A stretch of 64,000 bases of DNA, taken from CAZJFH01 sp964545205 (lineage in GTDB: Bacteria; Pseudomonadota; Alphaproteobacteria; Rhodospirillales; Magnetospirillaceae). The stretch covers positions 1 to 64,000 of the forward strand of contig CAZJFH010000004.1 of NCBI GenBank assembly GCA_964545205.1, read 5' to 3'. Below are positions 32,161-43,941 of this stretch, piece after piece. The translations under genes and the position numbers were made by a program. A model generated the notes under the pieces. It ran no database searches. It was not told the origin of the DNA and saw nothing but the letters and a program-made list of their open reading frames with translations. Each line of letters starts with the position of its first letter. The first letter of the stretch is position 1.

Positions 32161-32817
32161 TTGGAGATTACCGCCGCCAAAAAAGCTCCGGCGACCCCGC
32201 AATTTGTCGGGCAGTACCTGATTCCGGCGCCGCGCCAGACGGTCTGGGAGGCGCTGAACGACCCCGAGGTGCTGAAGGCCTGCCTGAGCGGGTGCGAGGA
32301 GATGAACAAGGTCTCGGACGACACCTTCGAGGCCACGGTCACCGCCAAGCTCGGCGCCGTGCGCGCCCGGCTCAAGGGCCGGGTCGTGCTGTCCGAGATC
32401 GATCCGCCCAACGGCTACACCATTTCCGGCTCCGGCCAGGGCGGCGCCGTCGGCTTCGCCAAGGGCGGCGCCCGCGTCGCCCTCGCCGACGCCGAGGGCG
32501 GGACCCTGCTGACCTACGAGGCCCAGGCCGACCTCGGCGGCAAGCTGGCTGCCGTCGGCTCGCGCGTCATCCAGGGCGTCGCCAAGAAAATGGCCGACGA
32601 CTTCTTCGGCAAGTTCGCCGAACGCCTGGGCGGCGGCACGCCGGCCGCCGAGGCCGAGCCGCCGGCCGCCGCCGCCCAGGCGCCGGAGGCGTCGCGGCCC
32701 GCCGCGCCGGTCCCGGCCGCCGCCGCGGCAGGCCTGCCCGACTGGATGAAATGCGCCCTGGCCAACGCCGCCGTGTCCTGCATCGCAGTGGCCGTCGCGG
32801 TCGCCCTGGCCGGCTGA
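32161..32817 (+). CDS. CoxG-like SRPBCC protein with C-terminal membrane anchor
   Basis: A 218-residue protein of the CoxG/carbon monoxide dehydrogenase subunit G group, which helps attach or mature molybdenum hydroxylases. The SRPBCC domain spans about 15-160: IPAPRQTVWEALNDPEVLKACLSGCEEM, GYTISGSGQG and GGKLAAVGSRVI. A Pro/Ala-rich linker follows, then a hydrophobic C terminus (NAAVSCIAVAVAVALAG), a probable membrane anchor. It starts with TTG at 32161 after GAGGAGGAATCC, a strong ribosome-binding site. Its place in the cassette links it to the hydroxylase. Confidence 0.8.
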   Translation: MEITAAKKAPATPQFVGQYLIPAPRQTVWEALNDPEVLKACLSGCEEMNKVSDDTFEATVTAKLGAVRARLKGRVVLSEIDPPNGYTISGSGQGGAVGFAKGGARVALADAEGGTLLTYEAQADLGGKLAAVGSRVIQGVAKKMADDFFGKFAERLGGGTPAAEAEPPAAAAQAPEASRPAAPVPAAAAAGLPDWMKCALANAAVSCIAVAVAVALAG

Positions 32818-32837
32818 CGAAAACGCGGAGAACCCCC

Positions 32838-34343
<1,506 letters not shown>

Positions 34344-34344
34344 G

Positions 34345-35229
34345 ATGAGGATCGGATTCATCGGCACCGGCATCATGGGCCGGCCCATGGCCGGCCACCT
34401 GCAGAAGGGCGGGCACGAGCTGTTCCTGTCGCGGCACCGCTCGTCGCCGCCGGCCGAGCTGGTGGACGGCGGCGCGGTGGTCTGCGACGGCGCCGCCGCG
34501 GTGGCGCGGCGGGCGGAGGTGGTCATCGTCATGGTGCCCGACACCCCGGACGTCGAGCGCGTGCTGTTCGCCCCCGGCGGCGTCGCCGAGGGCCTGAGTC
34601 CGGGCCAGCTGGTGATCGACATGAGCTCGATCTCGCCGACCGCGACCAAGGACTTCGCCGCCCGCATCGGCGAGAAGGGCTGCCAGTATCTCGACGCCCC
34701 GGTCTCGGGCGGCGAGGTCGGCGCCAGGAACGCGGCGCTGACCATCATGGTCGGCGGCCCCGAGGACGCGTTCGAGCGCGCCCTGCCGCTGTTCCAGCTG
34801 ATGGGCAGGAACATCACCCTGGTCGGCGCCGAGAACGGCGCCGGGCAGACCTGCAAGGTCGCCAACCAGATCATCGTCGCCCTGACCATCGAGGCGGTGG
34901 CCGAGGCGCTGGTGTTCGCCTCGAAGGCCGGCGCCGACCCGGCCAAGGTGCGCCAGGCGCTGATGGGCGGCTTCGCCTCGTCGAAGATCCTCGAGGTGCA
35001 CGGCGAACGCATGATCAAGCGCACCTTCGATCCCGGCTTCCGCATCGAGCTGCACCAGAAGGACCTCAACCTGGCGCTGCAGTCGGCCCGCGAACTGGGC
35101 GTAAGCCTGCCCAACACCGCCACCGCGCAGGAGCTGTTTTCCGCCTGCAAGGCGGCCGGCGGCGCCGGCTGGGACCATTCGGCGATGGTCCGCGCATTGG
35201 AGAAACTTGCCGGCCACGACGTGGCCTGA
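34345..35229 (+). CDS. 2-Hydroxy-3-oxopropionate (tartronate semialdehyde) reductase-like
   Basis: A 294-residue beta-hydroxyacid dehydrogenase. The cofactor motif GTGIMG is at 7-12, the substrate-binding DAPVSGGEVGA at about 117-127, and the catalytic Lys K171 in GQTCKVANQ. The long run through AEALVFASKAGADP and ALMGGFASSKILEVHGERM matches GlxR/GarR more than 3-hydroxyisobutyrate dehydrogenase, though the two are close. It would interconvert tartronate semialdehyde and glycerate, or a similar C3/C4 pair. With MmsA it suggests semialdehyde products. Confidence 0.85.
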   Translation: MRIGFIGTGIMGRPMAGHLQKGGHELFLSRHRSSPPAELVDGGAVVCDGAAAVARRAEVVIVMVPDTPDVERVLFAPGGVAEGLSPGQLVIDMSSISPTATKDFAARIGEKGCQYLDAPVSGGEVGARNAALTIMVGGPEDAFERALPLFQLMGRNITLVGAENGAGQTCKVANQIIVALTIEAVAEALVFASKAGADPAKVRQALMGGFASSKILEVHGERMIKRTFDPGFRIELHQKDLNLALQSARELGVSLPNTATAQELFSACKAAGGAGWDHSAMVRALEKLAGHDVA

Positions 35230-35246
35230 GGGGGAGGGAAGCCAGG

Positions 35247-35546
35247 ATGAGCCAGAAATACGCGATCTTCGTCACCATGCAGCTCAAGCCCGGCATGGGC
35301 GAGGCGTTCCGGCCGCACATCATGCGCAACGCCGAGATCACGCGGCGCGAGGACAAGGACAACCACGCCTTCCACGTGCTGGTGTCGGACAGCGATCCGG
35401 ACCGCTACCACTTCTTCGAAATCTACACCGACCAGGACGCCCTGACCCGGCACCGCGAAAGCGCCCATTTCAAGGACTATGTCGCCGCGACGGCCGACAT
35501 GGTCCAGGAGCGCACCGTTCAGGGCCTCTGGGTGCAGGAACCCTGA
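35247..35546 (+). CDS. ABM-domain protein, putative quinol monooxygenase
   Basis: A 99-residue antibiotic-biosynthesis-monooxygenase-like (dimeric alpha/beta barrel) protein. KYAIFVTMQLKPGMGEAFRP is the first strand and helix, and FFEIYTDQDALTRHRESAHFKDY the conserved YxD-x-H-x-S-x-HF element. Such proteins act on quinols or as cofactor-free monooxygenases; here it may act on a cassette intermediate. It is the last plus-strand gene of the cassette. Confidence 0.8.
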   Translation: MSQKYAIFVTMQLKPGMGEAFRPHIMRNAEITRREDKDNHAFHVLVSDSDPDRYHFFEIYTDQDALTRHRESAHFKDYVAATADMVQERTVQGLWVQEP

Positions 35547-35555
35547 CGCACCGCG

Positions 35556-35576
35556 CCGCCCCGCGCTCCGGGGCGG
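35556..35576. terminator. Bidirectional terminator-like hairpin between ABM gene and tetR
   Basis: CCGCCCCG (35556-35563) and CGGGGCGG (35569-35576) form a perfect 8-bp stem with a 5-nt loop in the 40-bp gap between convergent genes. No T run on either side. Confidence 0.55.
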
Positions 35577-35586
35577 GCCCCGCGCA

Positions 35587-36300
35587 TCATCGGCAAGGCT
35601 TGGCCGTCTTCGCCAGGACTTGCCGATGAATCCCGGGAACGCCGGCCAGGAAGACGCGCACGTCGTTCTCGATGGCGTCGTCGGTGAGAATGGTGCTTTC
35701 CATGTTGTAGACGAATCGCCGGATCGCCCGGTAGAAGAAGCCCCCGTGCAGGCCCCAGGCCAGTTCCAGTTCCTCGTCGCTGATCGGAACCTCTGAAACG
35801 CCGGGCAGGCCGTTCTCGTGGCGCAATTCGCGGCAGACCGGTTCGAGAACCCGGGTTCTGACGATCGCCAGGTAGCGGTCGTTGATGTCGACGCCCTTCA
35901 GGCCGGAATAGATGAAGATGCGGACCCAGACGTAGTCGTAGACGGCGCGCGCGTATTCCTTGTAGAACTGGCGCAGCCGGTCGCTCAGCGGGCGCGAGCG
36001 GTCGGTTATCAGATGATCCCACTCCGGCCGCCACCGCCGCAGATAGACCTCGTCGTAGACGCGGTCGACCAGGCTCTCCTTGCTCGGGAAATAGCGGTAG
36101 AGAAGCGGCTGCTTCATGCCGATCCGATTGGCGAGCTCCCGGGTCGTGCCCTTGAAGCCGTGCTCGGCAAAGAAGATGACCGCCTCGTTGACGATGAAGG
36201 CGGCACGTTCGTCCTTCGTCATCCGCTTCCGTCGCTCGGACCCCTCGCCCTTTTCTGAAGCGCCGGCAGGCACGTTGCGATGCATGGACGATTTGACCAT
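35587..36300 (-). CDS. TetR-family regulator of the cassette
   Basis: A 237-residue repressor-type regulator. The helix-turn-helix runs EAVIFFAEHGFKGTTRELANRIGMKQPLLYRYFPSKESLVDRV (about 40-80), standard for TetR. The C-terminal ligand domain is helical with many aromatic residues (YVWVRIFIYSGLKG, LHGGFFYRAIRRFVYN). It is transcribed toward the cassette it probably controls. The start at 36300 gives an extra N-terminal basic stretch; an internal Met at residue 27 is an alternative. A half-site TGATACCA lies at 36366-36373 upstream. Confidence 0.88.
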   Translation of the reverse strand: MVKSSMHRNVPAGASEKGEGSERRKRMTKDERAAFIVNEAVIFFAEHGFKGTTRELANRIGMKQPLLYRYFPSKESLVDRVYDEVYLRRWRPEWDHLITDRSRPLSDRLRQFYKEYARAVYDYVWVRIFIYSGLKGVDINDRYLAIVRTRVLEPVCRELRHENGLPGVSEVPISDEELELAWGLHGGFFYRAIRRFVYNMESTILTDDAIENDVRVFLAGVPGIHRQVLAKTAKPCR

Positions 36301-36498
36301 TCGGATGGCTGCTCCCGAGTTGTCTTCGTTTCCCGGCTCTGATCTCAGAGGATAGCGGTAGCGGTTGATACCATAGCTGCGGCTGCATGTTCAAACGCGG
36401 GCACGGAATCCGATGCCGGGCTCGTGCCGGCCCGTCCAGGAGGTTCGGAGCGGAAGAGCGTCGCGCTCCGGGCACCGGGCCGCCGAAGCAGACCGGAA

Positions 36499-36656
36499 GC
36501 CTGGTGCAAAAAGTCCTTGGACATCGGAACATCCGGACTACTATGCGCTACGCGCACGTCGACGATGCCGAGGTGCGGGCTGCCATGGAGAAGCTGACGG
36601 CACGGCGCAAATCCGGCGCAGCGATCGACTCCGAAAAGGCTAAGATGTTGAAATGA
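36499..36656 (+). pseudogene. C-terminal remnant of a tyrosine recombinase
   Basis: The frame encodes LVQKVLGHRNIRTTMRYAHVDDAEVRAAMEKL, the last catalytic box of phage-type integrases (LGH with the H, and the nucleophile Tyr in T-x-RYAH). The N-terminal and earlier catalytic boxes are missing; the in-frame sequence before about 36499 is unrelated and Arg/Gly-rich. It marks the right edge of the catabolic cassette. The rest of 36301-36700 holds only the tetR promoter. Confidence 0.75.
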
Positions 36657-36700
36657 GCAGCGTAATTGACCACAACACGCAACTCGCATAAGAATACGCC

Positions 36701-37270
36701 ATGACCTTCCGAACAGATCGAATGGCCATGTCGATTCGCACCGCCTGTGTCGTTGCCCTGGTTTCCCTGACCCTCGCCGGCTGCGGCGAGACGAGGAAGG
36801 CCATCGGCTGGGAGAAGACGCCGCCCGACGAGTTCGCGGTGGTGTCGCGGGCGCCGCTTTCGGTGCCGCCGAACTTCCAGCTGCGTCCGCCGGAGCCCGG
36901 TTCCGTCCGTCCTCAGGAAGGAACGACCCGCGCCCAGGCCCGCGGCATCCTGACCGGCTCGCGCGAGCTGGTGGTCGCCGGCCGCAGCGAGGGCGAGCTG
37001 ACGCTGCTGCAGAAGGCCGGCGCCGAGCGGGCGATGCCCGAGATCCGCAGCGTCGTCAACCGCGAGACCGCCGCCCTGGCCGAAGCCGACCGCACGCTGA
37101 CCGACCGGCTGGTGTTCTGGCGCGACCCGGATCCGACCGGCACGATCATCGACGCCGAGAAGGAGGCCAAGCGGCTGCGCGGCAACCAGGCGCTCAACCT
37201 GCCGGTCGACGAGGGCGAGACGCCGATGATCAAGCGTCGCAAGCGCGGCATCCTGGAAGGGCTGTTCTGA
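36701..37270 (+). CDS. DUF3035 lipoprotein (BamF-like)
   Basis: A 189-residue predicted outer-membrane lipoprotein. The signal peptide ends in a lipobox LTLAGC (Cys near residue 28), followed by GETRKAIGWEKTPPDEFAVVSRAPL, the DUF3035 signature. Family members have been called BamF, linked to outer-membrane protein assembly, in Caulobacter. In-frame Met codons at 36722 and 36728 are alternative starts. It is expected directly after lspA in this group, from which the cassette separates it. The M16 genes follow. Confidence 0.82.
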   Translation: MTFRTDRMAMSIRTACVVALVSLTLAGCGETRKAIGWEKTPPDEFAVVSRAPLSVPPNFQLRPPEPGSVRPQEGTTRAQARGILTGSRELVVAGRSEGELTLLQKAGAERAMPEIRSVVNRETAALAEADRTLTDRLVFWRDPDPTGTIIDAEKEAKRLRGNQALNLPVDEGETPMIKRRKRGILEGLF

Positions 37271-37285
37271 GGCCCGTTCCGGGCC
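37271..37285 (+). terminator. Short hairpin after the DUF3035 gene
   Basis: GGCCCG, a TTC loop and CGGGCC form a 6-bp stem directly after the stop. No T run. It may reduce readthrough into the M16 genes. Confidence 0.45.
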
Positions 37286-37415
37286 CCGTCGTCCCGGGGG
37301 GAGCGGCGGCCGCCGCGTTCATGACCAAGGTTTAATCCGCTGCGGCCGTGGCGCGCGTTGCCGGGCCGGCGGGTTCTCACCATATCCGGGCCAGCCGCAT
37401 GAGGAGAACCCAGCC

Positions 37416-38810
37416 ATGAATGCCTTCGCCCGCCGAGTCGCCGCGGCCCTGCTGGCGGCCCCGTTGCTGGCCGCCGCGCCGGCGACCGCCCAGGTCTTCA
37501 ATCCCGAATCCTTCGTGCTGTCCAACGGCATGCAGGTCGTGGTGATCCCGAACCACGCCGTGCCGGTGGTCAGCCACATGGTGTGGTACCGGGTCGGCTC
37601 GGCCGACGAGCCGCCGGGCAAGACCGGCATCGCGCATCTGCTCGAACACATGATGTTCAAGGGCACCGACGAGCTCGCGCCGGGCGAGTTCTCGAAGACC
37701 GTCGCCCGCCTCGGCGGCCGCGACAACGCCTTCACCAGCTCGGACTACACGGCCTATTTCCAGAACGTCGCCAAGGAGCACCTGGAGACGGTGATGAAGA
37801 TGGAGGCCGACCGCATGGCCGACCTGCGGCTGGTCCCCCAGGAGGTCCGCACCGAGCGCGACGTCGTGTTGGAGGAGCGCCGCTCGCGCACCGACAACGA
37901 CCCGTCGGCGCTGCTCGCCGAGCGCGCCGAGGCGGTGCTGTTCCTGAACCATCCCTACCGCAATCCGGTGATCGGCTGGGCGTCCGAGATCGCCAGGCTG
38001 GACCACGGCGACGCGCAGGACTTCTACAACAAGTACTACGCGCCCAACAACGCGATCCTGATCGTCGCCGGCGACATCACGGCCGAGCAGCTCAAGCCCT
38101 TGGCCGAGAAGCACTACGGCAAGGTCGAGCCGCGCGACGTGCCCAAGCGCCTGCGGCCGCAGGAGCCGCCGCCGGTGAGCCAGCGCCGCGTCGAGCTGCG
38201 CCATCCCGACGTCGGCCAGCCGAGCTGGAGCCAGCGCTACCTGGCGCCGAGCTACAACGCCGGCGAGTCCAAGCACGCCTACCCGCTGGAGGTCCTGGCC
38301 GAGGTGATCGGCGGCAGCTCCACCAGCCGGCTGTACCGCAATCTGGTCGTCGAGCAGAAGATCGCCGCCGCCGCCGGCGCCTATTACAGCCCGCAGGCGC
38401 TCGACCTGGGCACCTTCGGCATCTATGCCTCGCCGCGGCCCGGGGTCGAGATGGACAAGCTCGAGCAGGCGGTGCGCGAAGAGCTGAAGGCGATCGCCGC
38501 CGGCGACGTCGACGCCGCCGAGATCGAGCGCGCCAAGCAGCGCCTGCGCGCCAACGTCGCCTACGCCCGCGACTCGCTGCAGGCCGGCGCCTACGCCTTC
38601 GGCGTCGCCCTGACCACCGGCCAGAGCATCGCCGACGTCGAGCAGTGGCCGGAACGGATCGCGGCGGTGACCCCCGAACAGGTGCGCGAGGCCGCCGGTC
38701 TGGTGCTGAAGCCGGAGCTGTCGGTGACCAGCGTGCTGCTGCCCGAACCGCGGCGCACCGCCGCGGCCCCCGCCCCGAACGCCGGCGCCGCCAAGGAGGC
38801 CGCCCAATGA
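37416..38810 (+). CDS. M16 zinc peptidase (pitrilysin family), catalytic subunit
   Basis: A 464-residue exported M16 protease. The signal peptide (RRVAAALLAAPLLAAAPATA) ends near residue 25. The inverted zinc motif HLLEHMMFKG holds the two His and the catalytic Glu, and the distal Glu is in VVLEERRSRTDN. The C-terminal M16 domain lacks a zinc site, as usual. It pairs with the next gene, whose protein has no zinc motif, forming the typical catalytic plus non-catalytic heterodimer. Confidence 0.92.
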   Translation: MNAFARRVAAALLAAPLLAAAPATAQVFNPESFVLSNGMQVVVIPNHAVPVVSHMVWYRVGSADEPPGKTGIAHLLEHMMFKGTDELAPGEFSKTVARLGGRDNAFTSSDYTAYFQNVAKEHLETVMKMEADRMADLRLVPQEVRTERDVVLEERRSRTDNDPSALLAERAEAVLFLNHPYRNPVIGWASEIARLDHGDAQDFYNKYYAPNNAILIVAGDITAEQLKPLAEKHYGKVEPRDVPKRLRPQEPPPVSQRRVELRHPDVGQPSWSQRYLAPSYNAGESKHAYPLEVLAEVIGGSSTSRLYRNLVVEQKIAAAAGAYYSPQALDLGTFGIYASPRPGVEMDKLEQAVREELKAIAAGDVDAAEIERAKQRLRANVAYARDSLQAGAYAFGVALTTGQSIADVEQWPERIAAVTPEQVREAAGLVLKPELSVTSVLLPEPRRTAAAPAPNAGAAKEAAQ

Positions 38811-40126
38811 GAATGCTCGGAATCGCCGTCGCGGCCGCGCTGGCCGTGTTCGCCCAGGTCGTGCCCGCCCACGCCATCGACATCAAGCGCGTCGTCAGCG
38901 ACGGCGGCGTCGAGGCGTGGCTGGTCGAGGACCACACCAACCCGGTCATGACCATGCAGTTCCTGTTCCGCGGCGGCGCCATCGCCGATCCGCCGGGCAA
39001 GGCCGGCACCGCCCACATGACCTCGGGCCTGCTCGACGAGGGCGCCGGCGAGATGCCGTCGTTCGAGTTCCAGAGGGCGCTGGAGGACAAGGCGATCAAG
39101 CTGTCCTTCGACGCCGGCCGCGACAGCTTCTCGGGCACGCTCAAGACGCTGACCGAGAACCGCGGGCAGGCCTTCGACATGCTGCGCCTGGCCCTGACGC
39201 AACCGCGCTTCGACGAAGAGCCGGTGGCGCGCATCCGCGCCCAGATCCTGGCCAGCCTGGCCCGGCAGCTCGAAGATCCCGACGTCATCGCCGGCCGCAA
39301 GTGGATGGCCGAGACCTTCCCCGACCACCCCTACGGCACGCCGGTCCAGGGCACGCCCGAGTCGATCAAGGCGATCGAGATCGCGGACATGAAGAGCTTC
39401 GTGGCGAGCCGCTTCGCCCGCGACAACCTGGTGATCGGCGTCGCCGGCGACATCACGCCCGAACAGCTCGCGCCGCTGCTCGACGAGGCCTTCGGCGCCC
39501 TGCCGGAGAAGGCGGCGCCGCTCGAGGTGGCGAAGGTCGAGCCGAAGCTCGACGGCACGACCTCCGTCGTGCGCCGCGACATCCCGCAGAGCGTGGTGGT
39601 GTTCGGCCAGGAGGGCGTCGACCGCCAGGACCCGGACTGGTACGCCGCCTACGTCATGAACTACATCCTCGGCGGCGGCGGCTTCTCGTCGCGGCTGATG
39701 GAGGAGGTCCGCGAGAAGCGCGGCCTGGCCTACGGCGTCTACACCTACCTGCAGCCCCTGGACTACGCGGCGCTGCTCAGCGGCACGGTGGCGACCGAGA
39801 ACGCCCGCGTCGCCGAATCGCTGCGGGTGATCCGCGACGAGTGGCGGCGCATGCGCGATCAGGGGCCGACGGCCGAGGAGCTGGAGAACGCCAAGACGTA
39901 CCTGATCGGTTCGTTCCCGCTGCAGCTCACCAGCACGGGCGGCATCGCCGGCATCCTCGCCTCGGTGCAGCTCGACCGGCTCGGCATCGACTATCTCGAC
40001 AATCGCGACGAGCTGATCCGCGCGGTCACCGTCGCGGACGTCCAGCGCGTCGCCAAGCGCCTGCTCGACCCCGAGCGGCTGAAGGCCGTCGTGGTCGGCG
40101 ATCCGCAGGAACTCGCCGAACGCTGA
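38807..40126 (+). CDS. M16 family protein, non-catalytic partner
   Basis: A 439-residue exported M16 homologue. The signal peptide MRMLGIAVAAALAVFAQVVPAHA is clear. At the zinc-motif place the sequence reads HMTSGLLDEGA instead of HxxEH, so the site is lost. The C-terminal domain keeps the RGLAYGVYTYL element and GGGGFSSRLMEEVREKRG. Its ATG overlaps the stop of the catalytic partner (ATGA). Confidence 0.9.
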   Translation: MRMLGIAVAAALAVFAQVVPAHAIDIKRVVSDGGVEAWLVEDHTNPVMTMQFLFRGGAIADPPGKAGTAHMTSGLLDEGAGEMPSFEFQRALEDKAIKLSFDAGRDSFSGTLKTLTENRGQAFDMLRLALTQPRFDEEPVARIRAQILASLARQLEDPDVIAGRKWMAETFPDHPYGTPVQGTPESIKAIEIADMKSFVASRFARDNLVIGVAGDITPEQLAPLLDEAFGALPEKAAPLEVAKVEPKLDGTTSVVRRDIPQSVVVFGQEGVDRQDPDWYAAYVMNYILGGGGFSSRLMEEVREKRGLAYGVYTYLQPLDYAALLSGTVATENARVAESLRVIRDEWRRMRDQGPTAEELENAKTYLIGSFPLQLTSTGGIAGILASVQLDRLGIDYLDNRDELIRAVTVADVQRVAKRLLDPERLKAVVVGDPQELAER

Positions 40127-40133
40127 GCGCTCG

Positions 40134-40161
40134 GCCGCCGCCGGCCGTGGCCGGCGGCGGC
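40134..40161 (+). terminator. Long GC hairpin after the M16 genes
   Basis: GCCGCCGCCGGCC (40134-40146) and GGCCGGCGGCGGC (40149-40161) are perfect complements around GT; in practice a stem of about 11 bp with a small loop. It ends 68 bp before the msbA-like start and has no T run. Confidence 0.6.
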
Positions 40162-40229
40162 GCGCGCCGACGTTGGACCCCTTGGCGCAACATGCTATAT
40201 GGTCCGGCACCCTCGGCGGACGGACGGTC

Positions 40230-42019
<1,790 letters not shown>

Positions 42020-42023
<4 letters not shown>

Positions 42024-42799
42024 GCCTGGTCAAGCGCCTCACCCGCAACCAGCGCTTCCGCGACGCGCTGTGCTGGCTCGGCGCCCAGTACATCCGCCTG
42101 GTCTGGCGCACCTGCCGCTGGGAGGTGATCGGCGGCGACATCCCCGAGCGCTACTGGAACGCCGGCCTGCCCTTCGTCTGCGTGTTCTGGCACGGCCGCC
42201 TGATGCTGATGCCCTATAGCTGGCGCGCCGACAAGCCGGTGCACATGCTGATCTCGCAGCACCGCGACGGCCAGCTCATCGCCCGCACCGTCAGCCATTT
42301 CGGCATCCGGACCATCGCCGGCTCGACGACGCGCGGCGGCACGGCGGCGCTGCGCGGCATCCTCAAGAAGCTCAAGTCGGGCGAGTGGATCGGCATCACC
42401 CCCGACGGCCCGCGCGGACCGCGCCAGCGCGTCTCGGGCGGCGTCGTCGACATCGCCCGCATGGCCGGGGTGCCGATCATCCCGGCGACCTTCTCGGTGC
42501 AGCGGCGGGTGCTGCTGGGAAGCTGGGACCGGTTCGCGCTGGCGCTGCCGTTCGGCAAGGGCCTGTTCGTCTGGGGCCGCCCGGTCGAGGTGCCGCGCGA
42601 CGCCAGCCCGGCGGCGATCGAGGCGCTGCGCGCCGAGGTCGAGGACCGGCTGAACGCCATCACCGCCGCCGCCGACCAGCGCATGGGCCATGCGGCGGTG
42701 CCGCCGGCGCCGTGGCCGTCCGCCGCGGCGGACGGGGCGCCGGACGGGGCGCCGGACGAGCCGGCCGGATCGGCCGGGGCCGGGCATGCGGGCGCCTGA
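42020..42799 (+). CDS. DUF374 lysophospholipid-acyltransferase-like protein
   Basis: A 259-residue protein of the DUF374 family, found in alphaproteobacteria beside msbA, waaA and lpxK and thought to acylate lipid A or its precursors. Visible are FVCVFWHGRLMLMPY (the His-containing acyltransferase block I), GSTTRGGTAALRGIL, and WIGITPDGPRGPRQRVSGG (block III, DGPRGP). The C-terminal tail is Ala/Gly/Pro-rich low-complexity sequence (AADGAPDGAPDEPAG). The usual waaA gene does not follow; lpxK does, overlapping by 14 bp. Confidence 0.82.
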
Positions 42800-43826
42800 G
42801 TTCTGGCGCCGCGACGGCCTCGGCGCCGCCGCGCTGGCGCCGCTGGGCGCCGCCTATGCCGCCGCCGGCCGGCTGCGGCGCCGCCTCGCCACCCCCGAGC
42901 GGCTGCCGGTTCCGGTGATCTGCGTCGGCAACCTGGTCGCCGGCGGCGCCGGCAAGACGCCGATCGCCCTGGCCGTGGTGCGGCGCCTGCGCGAGCGGGG
43001 CGTCGAGGCGCATGTCGTCACCCGCGGCTACGGCGGCCGCGAGCCGGGGCCGCTCAGGGTCGATCCCGCCCGCCACACCGCCGTCGACGTCGGCGACGAG
43101 CCGCTCCTGCTGGCGGCAGCGGCGCCGACCTGGATCGCGCGCCGGCGCCCGGCCGGCGCCCGCGCGGCGATCGCCGCCGGCGCCCAGGCGGTGGTGCTCG
43201 ACGACGGCCACCAGAACCCGACCCTGCACAAGGACCTGTCCCTGGTCGTCGCCGACGGCGGCTACGGCTTCGGCAACGGCCGCGTCATGCCGGCCGGGCC
43301 CTTGCGCGAGCCCATCGCCGAGGGCCTGGCCCGCGCCGACGCGCTGGTCATCCTGGGCGCCGACCGCGCCGGCGTCGCCGCGCTCGCGGGCACGATGCCG
43401 ATCCTGCGCGCCCGCCTTCTCGCCGGCCCCGAGGCCCGCGAGCTGCGCGGCCGCGATGCCGTCGCCTTCGCCGGCATCGGCCGGCCCGAGAAGTTCTTCG
43501 AAACCCTGCGGGCGCTCGGGGCGTTCGTGCGCGCCGAGTTCGCCTTTCCCGACCATCACGCCTATCGCCGCGACGAGATCGAGCCGATCCTGCGCCGCGC
43601 CGGCGAGCTGTCGGCGATCGCGGTGACCACCGCCAAGGACGCCGTGCGGCTGCCGACCGAACTGCGCGATCGGGTCACGGTGCTGTCGGTGGCGGCGGCG
43701 TGGGACGATCCCGGGCTGCTCGACCACGTGCTGGAACGGCTGTTCGCGGGACCCGAGCCGGTTGCCGTCATGCCGGCGAAGGCCGGCAGCACTCCCGGCG
43801 CCGGAGACCCACCTCGAAGCCTCTGA
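42786..43826 (+). CDS. lpxK: Tetraacyldisaccharide 4'-kinase
   Basis: A 346-residue membrane-associated kinase that adds the 4'-phosphate of lipid A. The P-loop GAGKTP is in VICVGNLVAGGAGKTPIA; VVTRGYGGR and LDDGHQNPTL (catalytic DDGxQ) follow, and VTTAKDAVRLP lies near the C terminus. The last about 20 codons (VAVMPAKAGSTPG...) are read from a dispersed repeat (TGCCGGC..GCCGGCA at 43771-43788), so the native end has probably been replaced. Confidence 0.9.
   Translation: MRAPEFWRRDGLGAAALAPLGAAYAAAGRLRRRLATPERLPVPVICVGNLVAGGAGKTPIALAVVRRLRERGVEAHVVTRGYGGREPGPLRVDPARHTAVDVGDEPLLLAAAAPTWIARRRPAGARAAIAAGAQAVVLDDGHQNPTLHKDLSLVVADGGYGFGNGRVMPAGPLREPIAEGLARADALVILGADRAGVAALAGTMPILRARLLAGPEARELRGRDAVAFAGIGRPEKFFETLRALGAFVRAEFAFPDHHAYRRDEIEPILRRAGELSAIAVTTAKDAVRLPTELRDRVTVLSVAAAWDDPGLLDHVLERLFAGPEPVAVMPAKAGSTPGAGDPPRSL
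43771..43788. repeat. Dispersed palindromic repeat within the 3' end of lpxK
   Basis: TGCCGGC, GAAG and GCCGGCA form a perfect 7-bp stem-loop. This is part of the common alphaproteobacterial 'gtcatgccggcgaaggccggca' element and is read as coding sequence here. Confidence 0.7.
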
Positions 43827-43866
43827 AACACGGTTCATCACGGATTGGCGGGGAGGCGTAACCGAC

Positions 43867-43888
43867 CCTCTCCCGCAGGCGGGAGAGG
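43867..43888. repeat. Dispersed hairpin repeat, copy 2 (intact IS110 target relative)
   Basis: CCTCTCCCGC, AG and GCGGGAGAGG, preceded by GGGGAGGCGTAACCGA. The 16-nt stretch CGACCCTCTCCCGCAG equals the sequence restored if the IS110 element is removed at 6287, so this is the closest unoccupied relative of its target. It lies between the convergent lpxK and HD-GYP genes. Confidence 0.85.
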
Positions 43889-43941
43889 GAGAGGAGGAGG
43901 CCCACCGGCTTGTCGCGGAGCGCGCCCGAGCGGGGCGCCGC

